The notes: generated by a model from the letters alone, not told the origin. DNA of 64,000 bases from Diplolepis rosae (GCA_030998225.1 JAPYXD010000553.1:2976001-3040000), one strand, 5' to 3'; shown: positions 1 through 10,308, counted from the stretch's first letter. Translations and numbers: made by a program.

Positions 1-275
1 TTTTCTAATGATTGACGATAAGCAGACTGGTACTTAGAAGCTCTTGAAGGAGATGTTGAAGTTACCTCCTTAACCACATTGGATGCTTGAGCAGCTCCAG
101 ATGAACGTAGTTTCATCTGCGTTGCATAGGCTAACTCGTTTGTTTCGTACGAGGACCGTAAATGCTCTGTTTTCCTCCTTTTGCTTCGATCACTGCTATC
201 AGAGAATGTTCCTGAAGGTCGACCGCGTTGAGTGTCAGATCCTGATGATTTTCGGTCTTTCGACTTTTGAGTCAT
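1..275 (-). CDS. 5' part of an unrecognised protein gene, cut by the window edge
   Basis: On the minus strand a reading frame opens with ATG at 275-273 and stays open for 91 codons to the edge of the window. The predicted N-terminus is basic and Ser/Arg-rich (MTQKSKDRKSSGSD...), with RSKRRKTEHLR at about residues 33-43 that could act as a nuclear localisation signal, followed by an Ala/Ser-rich probably helical stretch. Its composition is more protein-like than the AT-rich flank. I have an impression of similar N-termini in unnamed insect proteins that are often multi-copy, but I cannot assign a family or function. It may belong to a mobile element. No signal peptide or membrane segment is visible. 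Confidence 0.45.
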   Translation of the reverse strand, partial: MTQKSKDRKSSGSDTQRGRPSGTFSDSSDRSKRRKTEHLRSSYETNELAYATQMKLRSSGAAQASNVVKEVTSTSPSRASKYQSAYRQSLE

Positions 276-1977
276 GTACTAAACATTTAATTTTTTTAGT
301 ATAGAAATTATTTTTAACGCTCGAGAAAGTTTCATTTTTTTTACTCAATTATACTGACCTTCACAGTTTCAACAACATTGAGCCATTCTTTGTTTTCTTC
401 CTGGAACTTTTCCACTTTTCTGTAGTTACCTCTCCATTTCAATCTCATTTTCGATAGAAGAGTTTGTAATCGATTATGCTCGTTTTTTTGGATTTGAAAA
501 GGCGCTCCAATTGTAATTGAAAGTGCATTTTCGAGAGTGTGTATTTAAACTTTCAGTTCACATTGACGAACGTCTTTTGTAATTTCAAAAATTTTCAGAC
601 GAGTAATTTGATAGTCGCAGTCGCTCAGTTGTTCTGAAAGTAATTTGTTGAAAATTTTATAAGTTATTATATTCAATCACTTGCAGTAAGTGAAAAAAAT
701 TATAGTTGTTAATAATCAATAATAATAATAATAGTTTTATATCAATAATAATGATAGTTTTGTGAAGGTAAATTGATTTTTAAATGTTATAAATTGAAAT
801 TGCTACACGCACGCACGCACACGCCCACAGTCAGAGCAGCGCCGAGATGGCTTTTACTGGCCGCTTTTACCGGCAATGCGCTAATGATACAACATGGATA
901 AAAAACAAAAGAGCAACTAGACGCAGTTAATTTTTGACATGAGCTTAGTAGACACACTAGTTATTAATTACATAATGTGTTTTTAGTGGTAGGACGTGGT
1001 AGTTTTTTTGTAGCTCTACAGTTACGCGAATTTTCAGCTGAAGCGGTGACCATGACATAATGTACGTGAACATATATGCAACTTATTTTAATAACACCAA
1101 AAACCCTTCTAAACTTACCTGAGGGGTCCCCTGCCATATTGTATGCTGCTTGTTTCCACTCTCAAACCTTTTTTTAACATGTAGCACTGTTTAAATAAGA
1201 CGCTCGGAAAAGAGAAAATCTCAGGTGTTCAATATACTACGAGTTTGCGCTCGTGTGCAAGTTGGGCAGCCCGATATTTTTGGCTGTCGTTTCCATATAA
1301 GTATGCGCCAGGGCCCTCTATATGAAACTAGCATAAACTGAACATCAAAATCGATAATCGATTTTTCGATTTTTGGCCAGCTTTTTAGGAGTTTGGGACC
1401 ACTGTGCATCTGGGCGTTAAAGGTTTAAACTATTTATTCACTTATATAATGAAAGTGGGCAATTTTTTGTTTACTTTTCATTAGTTTCAATTATTTATAT
1501 TTACAATGTTAATATTGTTATTAATATTAATATAATAATATTATTAATATAATATTAATATTTTTTATATTGGTAAAAATTATGATATTTTTGTACGATA
1601 TTTAAAATATTTTAAATTAGCCCATATTGAATAATAAATAGATGTGCCAGGTTTTACAGTTTACAAATTATGCTTGATCTGGCATTACTGTGCCCTTAGA
1701 TGGATCCGCCAAGAGGGCGCATTTATCAGCCTATAGTTTTGTTGAATTCTCTTTTCCAGAAGGATTGGCAATCTGATAGAGTTCTTAGTCGGTTATTTTA
1801 CTTTAAGAATGGTAACGAAAATGAGAATATTACCAAGAATATAACCGACAGATAAATTCTTTAAGAATTTATGAGAATATTGTTATTTTGGCTTATTAAA
1901 CGTGTTAAACAATGAAAATGAATTAATACTGCAATATGAAATTATCTCTTAAACTTTGTATGTGCATTTTATTTGGG
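276..1977. other. AT-rich stretch without a recognised gene
   Basis: No convincing coding frame is present. A short CACG/CA-type microsatellite lies near 803-825, an AT-rich run of TTAATATTA-type words at about 1500-1570, and an imperfect hairpin at about 1787-1850 whose arms read GTCGGTTAT and ATAACCGAC. The 1221-1409 minus-strand frame looks accidental. Confidence 0.5.
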
Positions 1978-2048
1978 AAACTAATCCGTAAGGCGGTGCC
2001 ACGGCCACCTCTGTCCTCTCCTATGAAAGTATTGTTTTGCATGGTGTT
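1978..2048 (+). repeat. Left arm of an 11 kb-spaced inverted repeat
   Basis: The stretch with ACTAATCCGTAAGGCGG and CCTCTGTCCTCTCC followed by AAAGTATT reappears in inverted orientation at about 13020-13100 with few differences. The two arms enclose the gypsy-type retrotransposon, so they could be the ends of an older element into which it inserted. The same core, ACTAATCCG followed by a purine-rich GGCGC segment, recurs in the inverted ends at 20217-20284 and 26262-26328. Confidence 0.6.
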
Positions 2049-2179
2049 CATAAACAAATTTAAACAATTATCGGAAAAATAGAAATATTTCGTAATTCCA
2101 AGTCATTGTTTTTATTATTATTGATATTTAGTGTTTTTAGTACATATTTATTCAATCATAAACATGAGTGTATACATAA

Positions 2180-2303
2180 TATCAATATTTAAAGAATTTT
2201 AAAATCTTTCCGTGGAAAAAAAGACGCTTTCGACTGCGCTGGGATTCGAGCCCAAGTTTTTCGATTGCCGGTCGACTGCGCTAACCACTGAGCTACATGA
2301 TTG
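2180..2303 (-). repeat. tRNA-derived SINE (copy 1)
   Basis: Read on the minus strand, this holds an internal RNA polymerase III promoter: a box A-like TAGCTCAGTGGTTAGCGC and a box B-like GGCTCGAATCCC about 35 bases later. The tRNA-like part is followed by CAGCGCAGTCGAAAGCGTC, a T-run, and a body with CCACGGAAAGATTTT and ATTCTTTAAATATT. The body recurs at 30595-30660 and 44840-44916, so this is a dispersed family and not a working tRNA gene. A possible anticodon arm (TCGA..TCGA) has a seven-base loop but lacks the universal T before the anticodon, and no acceptor stem closes. Confidence 0.7.
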
Positions 2304-2867
2304 TTGATAAAAAGAAGATTAAAAATTGTAAAATTTTATCGATTAGATATAAAATATTAAGGAGTAATTTCCAAGAATTACGATCGTTAAATGTATACAT
2401 TAGTAAAAATAAAATCTAAAAAGCCTTATAAATTATTGATTATACATAAAAGAAATTGACATATATAATATTAATAGAGATTAAAAATAATATTAAGATC
2501 GTTGATTACATATATGAATTTCTAATCTTTCTTGTAAAATTAATAGAGTTATTTGTGCATGAAACATATGAAGAATAGTAAATATTCAATTTGTTATTGT
2601 TGCACATTAATTTCTATTGGAAAAGCAATTTTTAAACTAACAATTTTGTAATGCCATCGCACAGCTTACATTTACAGACTCAATATTTGTAGAAACTGTT
2701 CTTCCAATAGGATGGGAATCAAGAAAAGTTCCCTTGATAGAAGAAAATCAAAACTGAAATTATATTTATGATGGCACCAATTATGAAGTGCTTATTTATT
2801 CTTGTCAGAAAAAGGCTTTCTTTTCATCCAAAAAAGAAGAAAAATGCAAATATTTCTATATTTTTCT

Positions 2868-3233
2868 TTAAGGCCATGGATCAACCAGATCACGTGACCA
2901 AATTCCTGTAAAAGTTCGTGTAAGGTAACTTTTTTCTTTTACAAAATATCTTCCTGAAAATTTGGAAAATACTACAGAACAGGATAGAGAACGTCTGTCA
3001 ACTTTGTATGAGTGAAAATTTTGCAGAAAATTTTACGGTTAACTGTAATTGTCGATAAGTTTTCGAATTTTGTTCAAAATTTTTACTAAAAAGAAGTTAA
3101 CAGACGTGCTTTATTATCTTTTGTTACGTTTCCCAAATTATCAGAAACATACATTGTAAATTAAAAAAGTTATCTTACATGAACGGATAAATGTATAATT
3201 CAGTCACGTGGTCCGATTGATCCATGGCCTTAA
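2868..3233. mobile_element. TTAA-flanked foldback MITE
   Basis: A 358 bp segment (2872-3229) begins GGCCATGGATC and ends GATCCATGGCC and is bounded on both sides by TTAA. The inverted arms extend about 100 bp each with scattered mismatches (for example GATCACGTGACC on the left against GGTCCACGTGACT on the right reversed). TTAA target duplications are typical of piggyBac-type elements. There is no coding capacity. It sits where a 3' LTR of the neighbouring retrotransposon might have been expected. Confidence 0.65.
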
Positions 3234-3699
3234 GGGATAAAATCAAATGTTGATTCGAATAAAAACTAGCATTTGTCTTACTAAAAAGGTTATTAGTTTG
3301 TTTTTTAAATATTCAATGAACAAAAACAAAAATGGTTGAATGAAATATAAGGAAAGTATTTATAAGAATTTTAGAGGTATAATTTTTGTGTGATGATATT
3401 AGATTTTTAGTTTGTGCTGAAAAGAAGAGAAAAGTTCAAAAATTTTGATGCATTTGATAAATACTTGCTAGTTTGAGAGGTTTAATTTACTCTGAAAAAA
3501 AACATGAAATATATTGAAATTTTTTCATTGCAATTTGAAGGTTCAGTGAGCTTCTCGAATTTCTGAAATAGAAAAAATTAGGTTAGAATAAAACTTCAAA
3601 GGATTTTTTGTTTAAAACACTTCCTGGTTTAGTTATTCTAAACGCTTTGGTTTTATGCAAAGTTTATATTATTGTAAGTTTGAATTCAACTTTAGTTAA
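3234..3699. other. Sequence downstream of pol, no 3' LTR
   Basis: This AT-rich stretch lies just beyond the pol stop codon, where a polypurine tract and 3' LTR should be. I see neither, and no segment resembles the LTR at 11593-12532. Confidence 0.5.
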
Positions 3700-6600
3700 T
3701 CAATTTTGTATATTTATGTACGATCTTTTTATTCGATTGACGTGAACTACTGTCAGTTTTCCTTTTATGTTGATTTTTACATTTCCTTTTCCTAGTATAT
3801 CTAAAACTTCGTGAGGTCCTGTGTATTGATTATCCAGCTTTTTAATTTTTCCTCCTTTTAATAAAAATACATTATCCCCAATTTTTATTTCCAACGGATT
3901 TATTTTCATGTCGTGGTACAATTTTGATTTTTCTTTTGCCTTTATGAGGTTTTCTCTTGCCTGTGTTCGCATTTCATGCAGTTGTGTGACAAAATTGATC
4001 AAATAATCATCATAGGTTTGCAATTTTTCATTTTGTGATAGAGGTTCACTAGATGGTTCACGGGCTAATTTGACAAAAACTAATTCGTAAGGCGTACATT
4101 TTGTGGCTTCGTGTACACTTGTGTTATACGAGAACATTGCTAATTCTAGCCAATCGTCCCATTCTGAGTTTTTTGCTACAAATTGTTTGAGATATTCACC
4201 TAGGACATGATGTGATCGTTCAAGTGATCCATTGGATTGAGGGTGAAAAGCTGTGGTACGAAATTGTCTGATTCTAAAGCGTTTTGCTAATCTTTTTAAT
4301 AAATTGCTTAAAAAATCTCTGCCTTGATCCGTTAGTACTCCTTTTGGCGATCCAAATATGCAAATAAATTTTTTCACGAATGCGTCTGCTATTGTACCAG
4401 CTTGATGATTAGGAAGAGGTATTGCTAGAGAGTATTTTGTAAAATTATCTTGTATAGTAAGAATATACAGATTTCCAGACTTTGTTTCTGGTAGTGGACC
4501 AACAATATCCATTGATATTTTTTCGAAGGCAGTAGTGGGTGTATTAGTAATAACCATAGGATTTTTAGTTTTAACCCGAACTAATTTTTTTATTTGGCAT
4601 TGTAAGCAGCCTTGAATATACTTTTGAATATCGACTTTCATATTTTCCCAAAAAAATTTTTGGCGAATTCGATTATAGGTCTTTGTGACACCTTTATGGC
4701 CTCCTAATGCTGAGGAGTGTGCTTCTTCAATTAATTGCGATCTTTGTTCTTTTGTTGGATATTGCGTTATGCCATTACAAACGATTATTTTCGTAAGTGA
4801 ATTTGCAAAAATTGAATCAAATATTAATTTTATTTCTTCCCAAGCTATATGGTTGATTTTTGAAGTCTTTGAAATACTAATTGATCGTAAATTCAATTTT
4901 TGAGATAATTCGTGTAATGAATAAATTGACAATTTTATATTATTCAAGGTTTCAGATAAATTGTCTTGAATTTCTCCTTCAATTGGATGAGCAAAATGAT
5001 AATAGTTTCCTTTTTTAATTTCCTTCGCTGTTCCCTTCTGTAAGTTTTTGAATTTTGGTAAGGTTCCACGTTTTTCTAGACTTTTTGATCCATTATCTCG
5101 AGGATTTCCATTTGTTGTAACAAAGTATACATAATTATCTTTTCGCGTCGTTAATTGATCGCGACATTCAACGATATTTTTATTCATTAAAATTTGCCTG
5201 GTAGATTTTGAGTTGAGTGGAGGGGGTTCTGGGGGTGGACGGTTTTCTTCGAATTCAAAAATTTCTTCAATACAAGAGCTTTCAGAGTTCTCTTCATCTT
5301 CAGGTTTCATATCACTTACTTCGTCTTCAGAAGTAGAAAAATAATTTTCGCTTTTTTCCTCTTGAGGTATAATAAATTGTTTAGGCTTTTTGCCATTTTT
5401 ATTTCTTTTATTTTTTGCTTGGAATTCCTTTAAATAGTCTAAATATTCAGGATCAGAATCAGGATCAGAGTCGGAATCTGATTTTACTTTTGTTCGGCTT
5501 CCTTTTTGCATATTTATTTCTGGTAATTCATTTTCATATATTTGTTTTCTTGGTCTACCTCTCTTTCTTTTTGTTTGAGAGGGAATAATTTTTAAATTTG
5601 TAAGTAGATTTTTTCTTGGCCTACCTCGAGGTTTTTTCACAAGAGGTTTAGAAGAAAAATTTTCGTCTAATTTTTCTTTGATTTTGATTTGATTTAAATT
5701 TTTTAGATTTTTATGCTCATTTGAATTTTTCATTTGTTCTTGTTTTTTCTTTTTACCCCTAGTAGTCATGGTTTTCCATGGCGAATTTTCATAATTTTTT
5801 CCAAGTATTGGACTTAAGAGGATAATAGTCATAAACAGAAGCTTTGATGCTAAAAGTTTCAATAAACTTGTATATTTCATAAAATTGTTACAAATGTTAT
5901 TAAATAGTTCTTCATTGGGAGAAACATTAAAAGTTTCTAAAAAATTAGGATTGATATTTAATATTGGATCTTGTGATGATTCACTAAAGTCATTTATATC
6001 ATCTTGGGTAAATATCGAATTGAAATATTCTCTTTTGGAATTATTTCCTTTTTTGATATTATTTTCTTCGTTATTTTTCATAAAGGTATTCTCAAGATTC
6101 GTTTTTTCTTGAGATGTCATAAAGGTATCGTCATCATCTTCGTGTAAATTTCTTGATCTCTCTTCATTAATAATAGGGTTTCTTGAGAGAGCGTCTGCAT
6201 TGACATTCATTTTTCCTGCCTTGTATATTACACCAAAATCATATTCAGCGAGTTTTAACCTCCAGCGCGAAACTCGTGAGCAAGGGTCCTTAGAATTTTG
6301 AAACCAAACTAGTGGTTTATGATCAGTTACTAGGGTAAATTTTCTTCCATATAAATAAGGACGGAAATGAGTGACACAAAATATTATTGCAAGTGCTTCT
6401 TTTTCATATGTATCATATTTTTTCTTAGCGTCACTTAAACTCCGTGAAGCATATTCTATTGGCTTATCTTTGCCTATTTTACCTTGTGATAATATACCTC
6501 CTATTGCGTATCCTGAGGCATCTGTTGTGAGAACAAAGGGTTGAGAAAAATCGGGTCGTTGTAAAAGTGGTTCTTCACGTAATCTTGATTTTAAAATATC

Positions 6601-7524
6601 AAAAGCTGTTTGCTGTTTATCGGTCCATATGAAAGGGGTATCCTTTTTTAGAAGTTGATTAAGAGGATTGGCAATTTTGGAAAATCCTTCGATAAATCTA
6701 CGATAATATCCTGCTAATCCTAAAAATTGTTTGACATTCTTTTGTGTTTTTGGAACTGGAAATTCTTTTACGGCTATTATTTTTTTGGGGTCCGGTCGAA
6801 CTCCATTTTTATCAATTATATGACCTAAATATCCTATCTCAGGTCGTAGAAATTCACATTTGTCTGGTTGTAAATGAAGGTTTGCTTTTCGAAGACGTTG
6901 TATTAAATTATTAAATTTTTTCTCATGTTCTTCTAGTGTATCAGCAAATATGACTATGTCGTCAAGATATACAAAGAGTTCTGTCCCTATTAATCCAGTT
7001 AAAGTAATATCCATTAACCTTTGAAATGTTGCAGGGGCGGTTTTTAAACCAAAGGGCATTCTATCAAATTCATAATGGCCATGAGGTGTAGAAAATGCAG
7101 TTTTATGAGAGTCTTTAGGGTCCATTTTTATATGATGAAAACCAGTAGCTAAATCAAACACTGAAAAATATTTGGCAGATCCGAGTGAATCGAGTATATC
7201 GTTTATGTTAGGTAGTGGGTAAGAATCTCCGATTGTTTTTTCATTAAGTTTTCTGAAGTCTAGAACCATTCGCCATTTTATTTTACCTTTAGAGTCTGGT
7301 TTTTTAGGAACAATCCAAACTGGAGTGTTATACGGTGATTGTGAAGGCTTTATTATTTTATTTTTTAATAATTCGTCAACTTGTTTTGTAATTTCTTCTT
7401 TATGAACAGGGGGAAATCTATATTGTCTTGAAAAAAATTGGAGAATCATCTGTAGTTGGAATTGAATGTTGCAAAACGTTAGTAGCTTCAAGTGGTTCTC
7501 CTGGGATTTGAAATCTGTCTGCAC
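3700..7524 (-). CDS. pol: Retrotransposon pol: RT, RNase H, integrase
   Basis: The 1274-codon frame encodes the enzymes that copy and insert the element. Reverse transcriptase occupies roughly residues 35-300, with FDLATGFHH and the catalytic YLDD box. RNase H follows at about 330-450 (TDASGYAIGG, KEALAI, TDHKPLVW). Integrase starts near 930 with an HHCC zinc finger, then a catalytic D in MDIVGPL (about 1005), D in LTDQGRDF and E in NGSLERSH, and a GPY/F-like TGPHEVL segment near the C-terminus. Catalytic residues look intact. Between RNase H and integrase lies a linker of about 470 residues, far longer than usual, with a signal-peptide-like hydrophobic run (about 548-575), two AT-hook-like RGRPRK motifs (about 630 and 655), an acidic Ser/Asp run and a PPPEPPP stretch. 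The first 30 or so residues before RT are read in the wrong frame because of a one-base break near 7431-7437. Confidence 0.9.
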   Translation of the reverse strand: MQTDFKSQENHLKLLTFCNIQFQLQMILQFFSRQYRFPPVHKEEITKQVDELLKNKIIKPSQSPYNTPVWIVPKKPDSKGKIKWRMVLDFRKLNEKTIGDSYPLPNINDILDSLGSAKYFSVFDLATGFHHIKMDPKDSHKTAFSTPHGHYEFDRMPFGLKTAPATFQRLMDITLTGLIGTELFVYLDDIVIFADTLEEHEKKFNNLIQRLRKANLHLQPDKCEFLRPEIGYLGHIIDKNGVRPDPKKIIAVKEFPVPKTQKNVKQFLGLAGYYRRFIEGFSKIANPLNQLLKKDTPFIWTDKQQTAFDILKSRLREEPLLQRPDFSQPFVLTTDASGYAIGGILSQGKIGKDKPIEYASRSLSDAKKKYDTYEKEALAIIFCVTHFRPYLYGRKFTLVTDHKPLVWFQNSKDPCSRVSRWRLKLAEYDFGVIYKAGKMNVNADALSRNPIINEERSRNLHEDDDDTFMTSQEKTNLENTFMKNNEENNIKKGNNSKREYFNSIFTQDDINDFSESSQDPILNINPNFLETFNVSPNEELFNNICNNFMKYTSLLKLLASKLLFMTIILLSPILGKNYENSPWKTMTTRGKKKKQEQMKNSNEHKNLKNLNQIKIKEKLDENFSSKPLVKKPRGRPRKNLLTNLKIIPSQTKRKRGRPRKQIYENELPEINMQKGSRTKVKSDSDSDPDSDPEYLDYLKEFQAKNKRNKNGKKPKQFIIPQEEKSENYFSTSEDEVSDMKPEDEENSESSCIEEIFEFEENRPPPEPPPLNSKSTRQILMNKNIVECRDQLTTRKDNYVYFVTTNGNPRDNGSKSLEKRGTLPKFKNLQKGTAKEIKKGNYYHFAHPIEGEIQDNLSETLNNIKLSIYSLHELSQKLNLRSISISKTSKINHIAWEEIKLIFDSIFANSLTKIIVCNGITQYPTKEQRSQLIEEAHSSALGGHKGVTKTYNRIRQKFFWENMKVDIQKYIQGCLQCQIKKLVRVKTKNPMVITNTPTTAFEKISMDIVGPLPETKSGNLYILTIQDNFTKYSLAIPLPNHQAGTIADAFVKKFICIFGSPKGVLTDQGRDFLSNLLKRLAKRFRIRQFRTTAFHPQSNGSLERSHHVLGEYLKQFVAKNSEWDDWLELAMFSYNTSVHEATKCTPYELVFVKLAREPSSEPLSQNEKLQTYDDYLINFVTQLHEMRTQARENLIKAKEKSKLYHDMKINPLEIKIGDNVFLLKGGKIKKLDNQYTGPHEVLDILGKGNVKINIKGKLTVVHVNRIKRSYINIQN

Positions 7525-8326
7525 TGTTAATAATTAATCTCTCTACATGTTCGTATTCGTCTTGATTCAAATGATCCAAACGAAGAAGTTTTTTAATGCA
7601 TTCTATTCTTTCTTCACCTGTTATGTTAAAAAATCTGCATGGATTGTTGAAAAAATTTTCGGTTTTTAAGAAGCTATTCAGTATTTGGTTAGATAAATCG
7701 TCATCACTTAAGTTTTTTAAATTGCTTGATTGACTTGTTACATTTTGAAAATCTCTTTCTTCAAAGTCTTCTAAAGTAATAGCTGGTATTGATATCGTTA
7801 CTGAAATTTCGTTTGTATTTGCAAATTTGATATAAGCTTTACCGTTGCAATTTTTTACAATTGCGTCTCCTGCATAAATTCCTTCGCCAAAATGTAGCCG
7901 AGGTACGTAACCTTCGCTTTTTTCAGTATTTTCAATTGGAACATAAAATGCTGTTACTGTTCTAGCTGGAATTGTTAATATCTGTGTCGATTCAAATGGA
8001 TACAGTTTATTTTGTATTTCTAGACATTTTGATACATAATTTATATTGACCTTATTTTCTCGAAAAAAATCTGAACCTAGAACTCCGTCTTCATCTATTG
8101 GAACTTCATTAGGAATTATATTCAATACTGTTGGATATCCTAGAATGTTTATTTGTATTTGTCCCATTGTAAAAAGTGGTAAATTATTTATTCCTGTAAG
8201 TTTTAACACTATTTTTTCATCTATTGGCAAATTAGGATTTACGGAATTTTGTTTAATCAAATTACGACCAGCACCGGTATCTATCATCATGCGAGCAGGG
8301 CTTTGAAGGCCTTCTGCGCATATCAT
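7418..8326 (-). CDS. Retrotransposon aspartic protease frame
   Basis: The frame contains the retropepsin active site DTGAGRNLI near residue 17 and a flap/LGSDFF region near residue 85, as in Ty3/gypsy protease, which cuts Gag and Pol. The frame is open upstream of this ATG to about 8470, overlapping the end of gag in the -1 register, so expression by -1 frameshifting from gag is likely. The C-terminal part reads into the start of the RT region but ends early. A run of seven T on the minus strand (7431-7437) shifts the frame by one base relative to RT, and the protein stops nine codons after that point's upstream DD-S-P motif. This could be an indel or a sequencing error in a homopolymer. About 300 residues. 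Confidence 0.8.
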   Translation of the reverse strand: MICAEGLQSPARMMIDTGAGRNLIKQNSVNPNLPIDEKIVLKLTGINNLPLFTMGQIQINILGYPTVLNIIPNEVPIDEDGVLGSDFFRENKVNINYVSKCLEIQNKLYPFESTQILTIPARTVTAFYVPIENTEKSEGYVPRLHFGEGIYAGDAIVKNCNGKAYIKFANTNEISVTISIPAITLEDFEERDFQNVTSQSSNLKNLSDDDLSNQILNSFLKTENFFNNPCRFFNITGEERIECIKKLLRLDHLNQDEYEHVERLIINSADRFQIPGEPLEATNVLQHSIPTTDDSPIFFKTI

Positions 8327-8409
8327 TATCGATGGAATTATACTTGGTTTGGAAATGCTTATCTTTATAGCCGGTTGGTCGTTAGAAGTGGATGCTTCTG
8401 GTTCTTGCC

Positions 8410-10308
8410 TTACGCTTTCCTCAGTGCACCCGTACTGGGGAGAGCGTTTGAGTTTTCCGAATTTTGCGATTGTTGTTTATTTAATCTAACGTTACAATTT
8501 GTTATAATATGTCCTGGTTTTTTACAATAGTTGCATGTAACTTCTGATTTTTGTGGATAATTTTGGTTTGGTCTACTTAATTGCTGATTTCGCATTTCTC
8601 GTTGGCTATTTTGATTTAAAAATTGTCTGTGATTTGCATACCTGTTGAGATCTAAATTTACTTGTCTATTATCATTATTTCTGTTTCTCGAAAAATTATT
8701 ATTATTGTAATTGTGGAATCTATTGCTGTTAGGATAATTATTTCTGTTACTTGAAAAGTTATTGTAATTGTTGTTCCTGTTCCATGAAAAATTGTTATTC
8801 GGATAGTTATTATTATCATAATTGTTATTTCTGTTTCCTAAAAAGTGGTTATTCCGGTAATTATTTCTTGCAGAATTATTGTAAATATTTTCTCGTCGTT
8901 GGTGATTATTACTAGGCTGTTGATTTTGCATAAGAAAATTAGGACTTTGTTTTCTAGATACTGCTTCTTGTGCTTTGGTTAAATGATAACAATTGTCAGC
9001 AACATGACCTGGTTTTTTACATATTATACAATTTATGTTGTTATCTCGTGCAACATTGAACCGAGTTGTTCTATTATTTCTATTATTTATAGAATCTTCC
9101 ATTTTTAAATAATCTGAATTTTTATTTTTCCGTAGTGCGGATGATGCTGCCAAGTCTCTTTCTATGTTGATTGTGTCATTGAAAACTTCTTTAAATGTTT
9201 CCTTTGTTTTCACTCGAATTTCTAATTCGGGACGCAGACCACGAATAAAGCATTGAATAACGTCTGTTTGAAGGTTCTGTTTGAAGGTATTATCTACTTG
9301 TCCATTGTTGTTGAGTCTATGAGCGTCTTCGATTCTGTCAGCAATCTCCTTAATTCTGGCTGCATAGGAAAGTACGTTCTCTTTTTCCCACATATAGGTA
9401 TTCCCTAATTCTCCTTGTAGCTGATACACACTTTTTGCTGGTGCGTATACTCTTTTAAGTTTCTCAATTAATTCCTCCATATTATTATAAGTCGATCCAA
9501 AGATACATTTTCTCGCTTCTCCTGATAATTTACTTCTTAATAATCGTCCTAGATTTTCGTGAGCTGCGGGTGTTGTTAGCATTGCCTTTGCCTCATAACA
9601 TCCTTCAATGAAATGTGATAATGGAATATTACTTCCATCAAATAAGGGTACTACTTCTAACGCGTCGCGTAAGGATACTTGTTGATTATTAGGTAGGACC
9701 ATTTCGTTGTTTCTAATTGGATTAACGTTTTCTGCAGGATTTTTGTGAACAATTTGTTCCATTTGTTCGTTGTCGGTACTATTATCGTCGCTATCGTTAT
9801 TACTTAAAACTGTTTGGCGTTTAAGAGAGTTTTCTGATAAATTTATTTTAGTTCTTTCTTCGACTGTGTTTTTTGGAATTATCGTTGAACTAAGTAAACT
9901 TATATCTTCGTTGTCAATATAAGTAGTTTCGTTTTTTAATGTTTCGTCCTGATCAATTGATCCACAAATAATACTCGAATTAGTTTTTGAATTTGAATTA
10001 CGCCAATTATTCGAGTCAGATGAATTGCTTGTTCCGGCAGTTTCGAATTGTTCAAACGTTAAGGTTTTCTCTAAAGAAATATTATCTAATTGCAAACTGA
10101 TATTTGTTTTGTCCTTGTTATAAATATTTTCAAAATTATCTTTAGTTACCTTTTCCTTTACAGTAACTGTTCTTTTTGGTTTAAGGGGACCAGTTTGATT
10201 TTGTGCCACAATTTTTGCAAGTTCAGTATTTTTCTTAACTTGACTGCGCGTAATAGGATTTTCTTGAATTTGTGATTTCCCTAATTCACTGGGGTTGGGT
10301 CCCGACAT
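8410..10308 (-). CDS. gag: Retrotransposon Gag with two zinc knuckles
   Basis: A 632-residue structural protein. The N-terminal 200 residues are Asn/Ser/Thr-rich and probably disordered. Residues 210-400 resemble the capsid region of LTR-retrotransposon Gags (DALEVVPLFDGSN..., then KLSGEARKCIFG and YVWEKEN-like segments). Two CCHC zinc knuckles follow, CIICKKPGHVADNC at about 426-439 and CNYCKKPGHIITNC at about 589-602. Between them lies an extreme low-complexity region of about 110 residues built from NRNNNYNN-like repeats. Gag ends with TAA at 8410 and overlaps the protease frame by about 60 bases. The start is the first ATG after the leader (10308). Gag packages the element RNA; the knuckles bind nucleic acid. 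Confidence 0.88.
   Translation of the reverse strand: MSGPNPSELGKSQIQENPITRSQVKKNTELAKIVAQNQTGPLKPKRTVTVKEKVTKDNFENIYNKDKTNISLQLDNISLEKTLTFEQFETAGTSNSSDSNNWRNSNSKTNSSIICGSIDQDETLKNETTYIDNEDISLLSSTIIPKNTVEERTKINLSENSLKRQTVLSNNDSDDNSTDNEQMEQIVHKNPAENVNPIRNNEMVLPNNQQVSLRDALEVVPLFDGSNIPLSHFIEGCYEAKAMLTTPAAHENLGRLLRSKLSGEARKCIFGSTYNNMEELIEKLKRVYAPAKSVYQLQGELGNTYMWEKENVLSYAARIKEIADRIEDAHRLNNNGQVDNTFKQNLQTDVIQCFIRGLRPELEIRVKTKETFKEVFNDTINIERDLAASSALRKNKNSDYLKMEDSINNRNNRTTRFNVARDNNINCIICKKPGHVADNCYHLTKAQEAVSRKQSPNFLMQNQQPSNNHQRRENIYNNSARNNYRNNHFLGNRNNNYDNNNYPNNNFSWNRNNNYNNFSSNRNNYPNSNRFHNYNNNNFSRNRNNDNRQVNLDLNRYANHRQFLNQNSQREMRNQQLSRPNQNYPQKSEVTCNYCKKPGHIITNCNVRLNKQQSQNSENSNALPSTGALRKA

Noticed and set aside
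2221..2303. Functional tRNA gene
   Set aside because: Box A and box B are present, but there is no closing acceptor stem, U33 is missing and the body is shared with other truncated copies, so it is a SINE.
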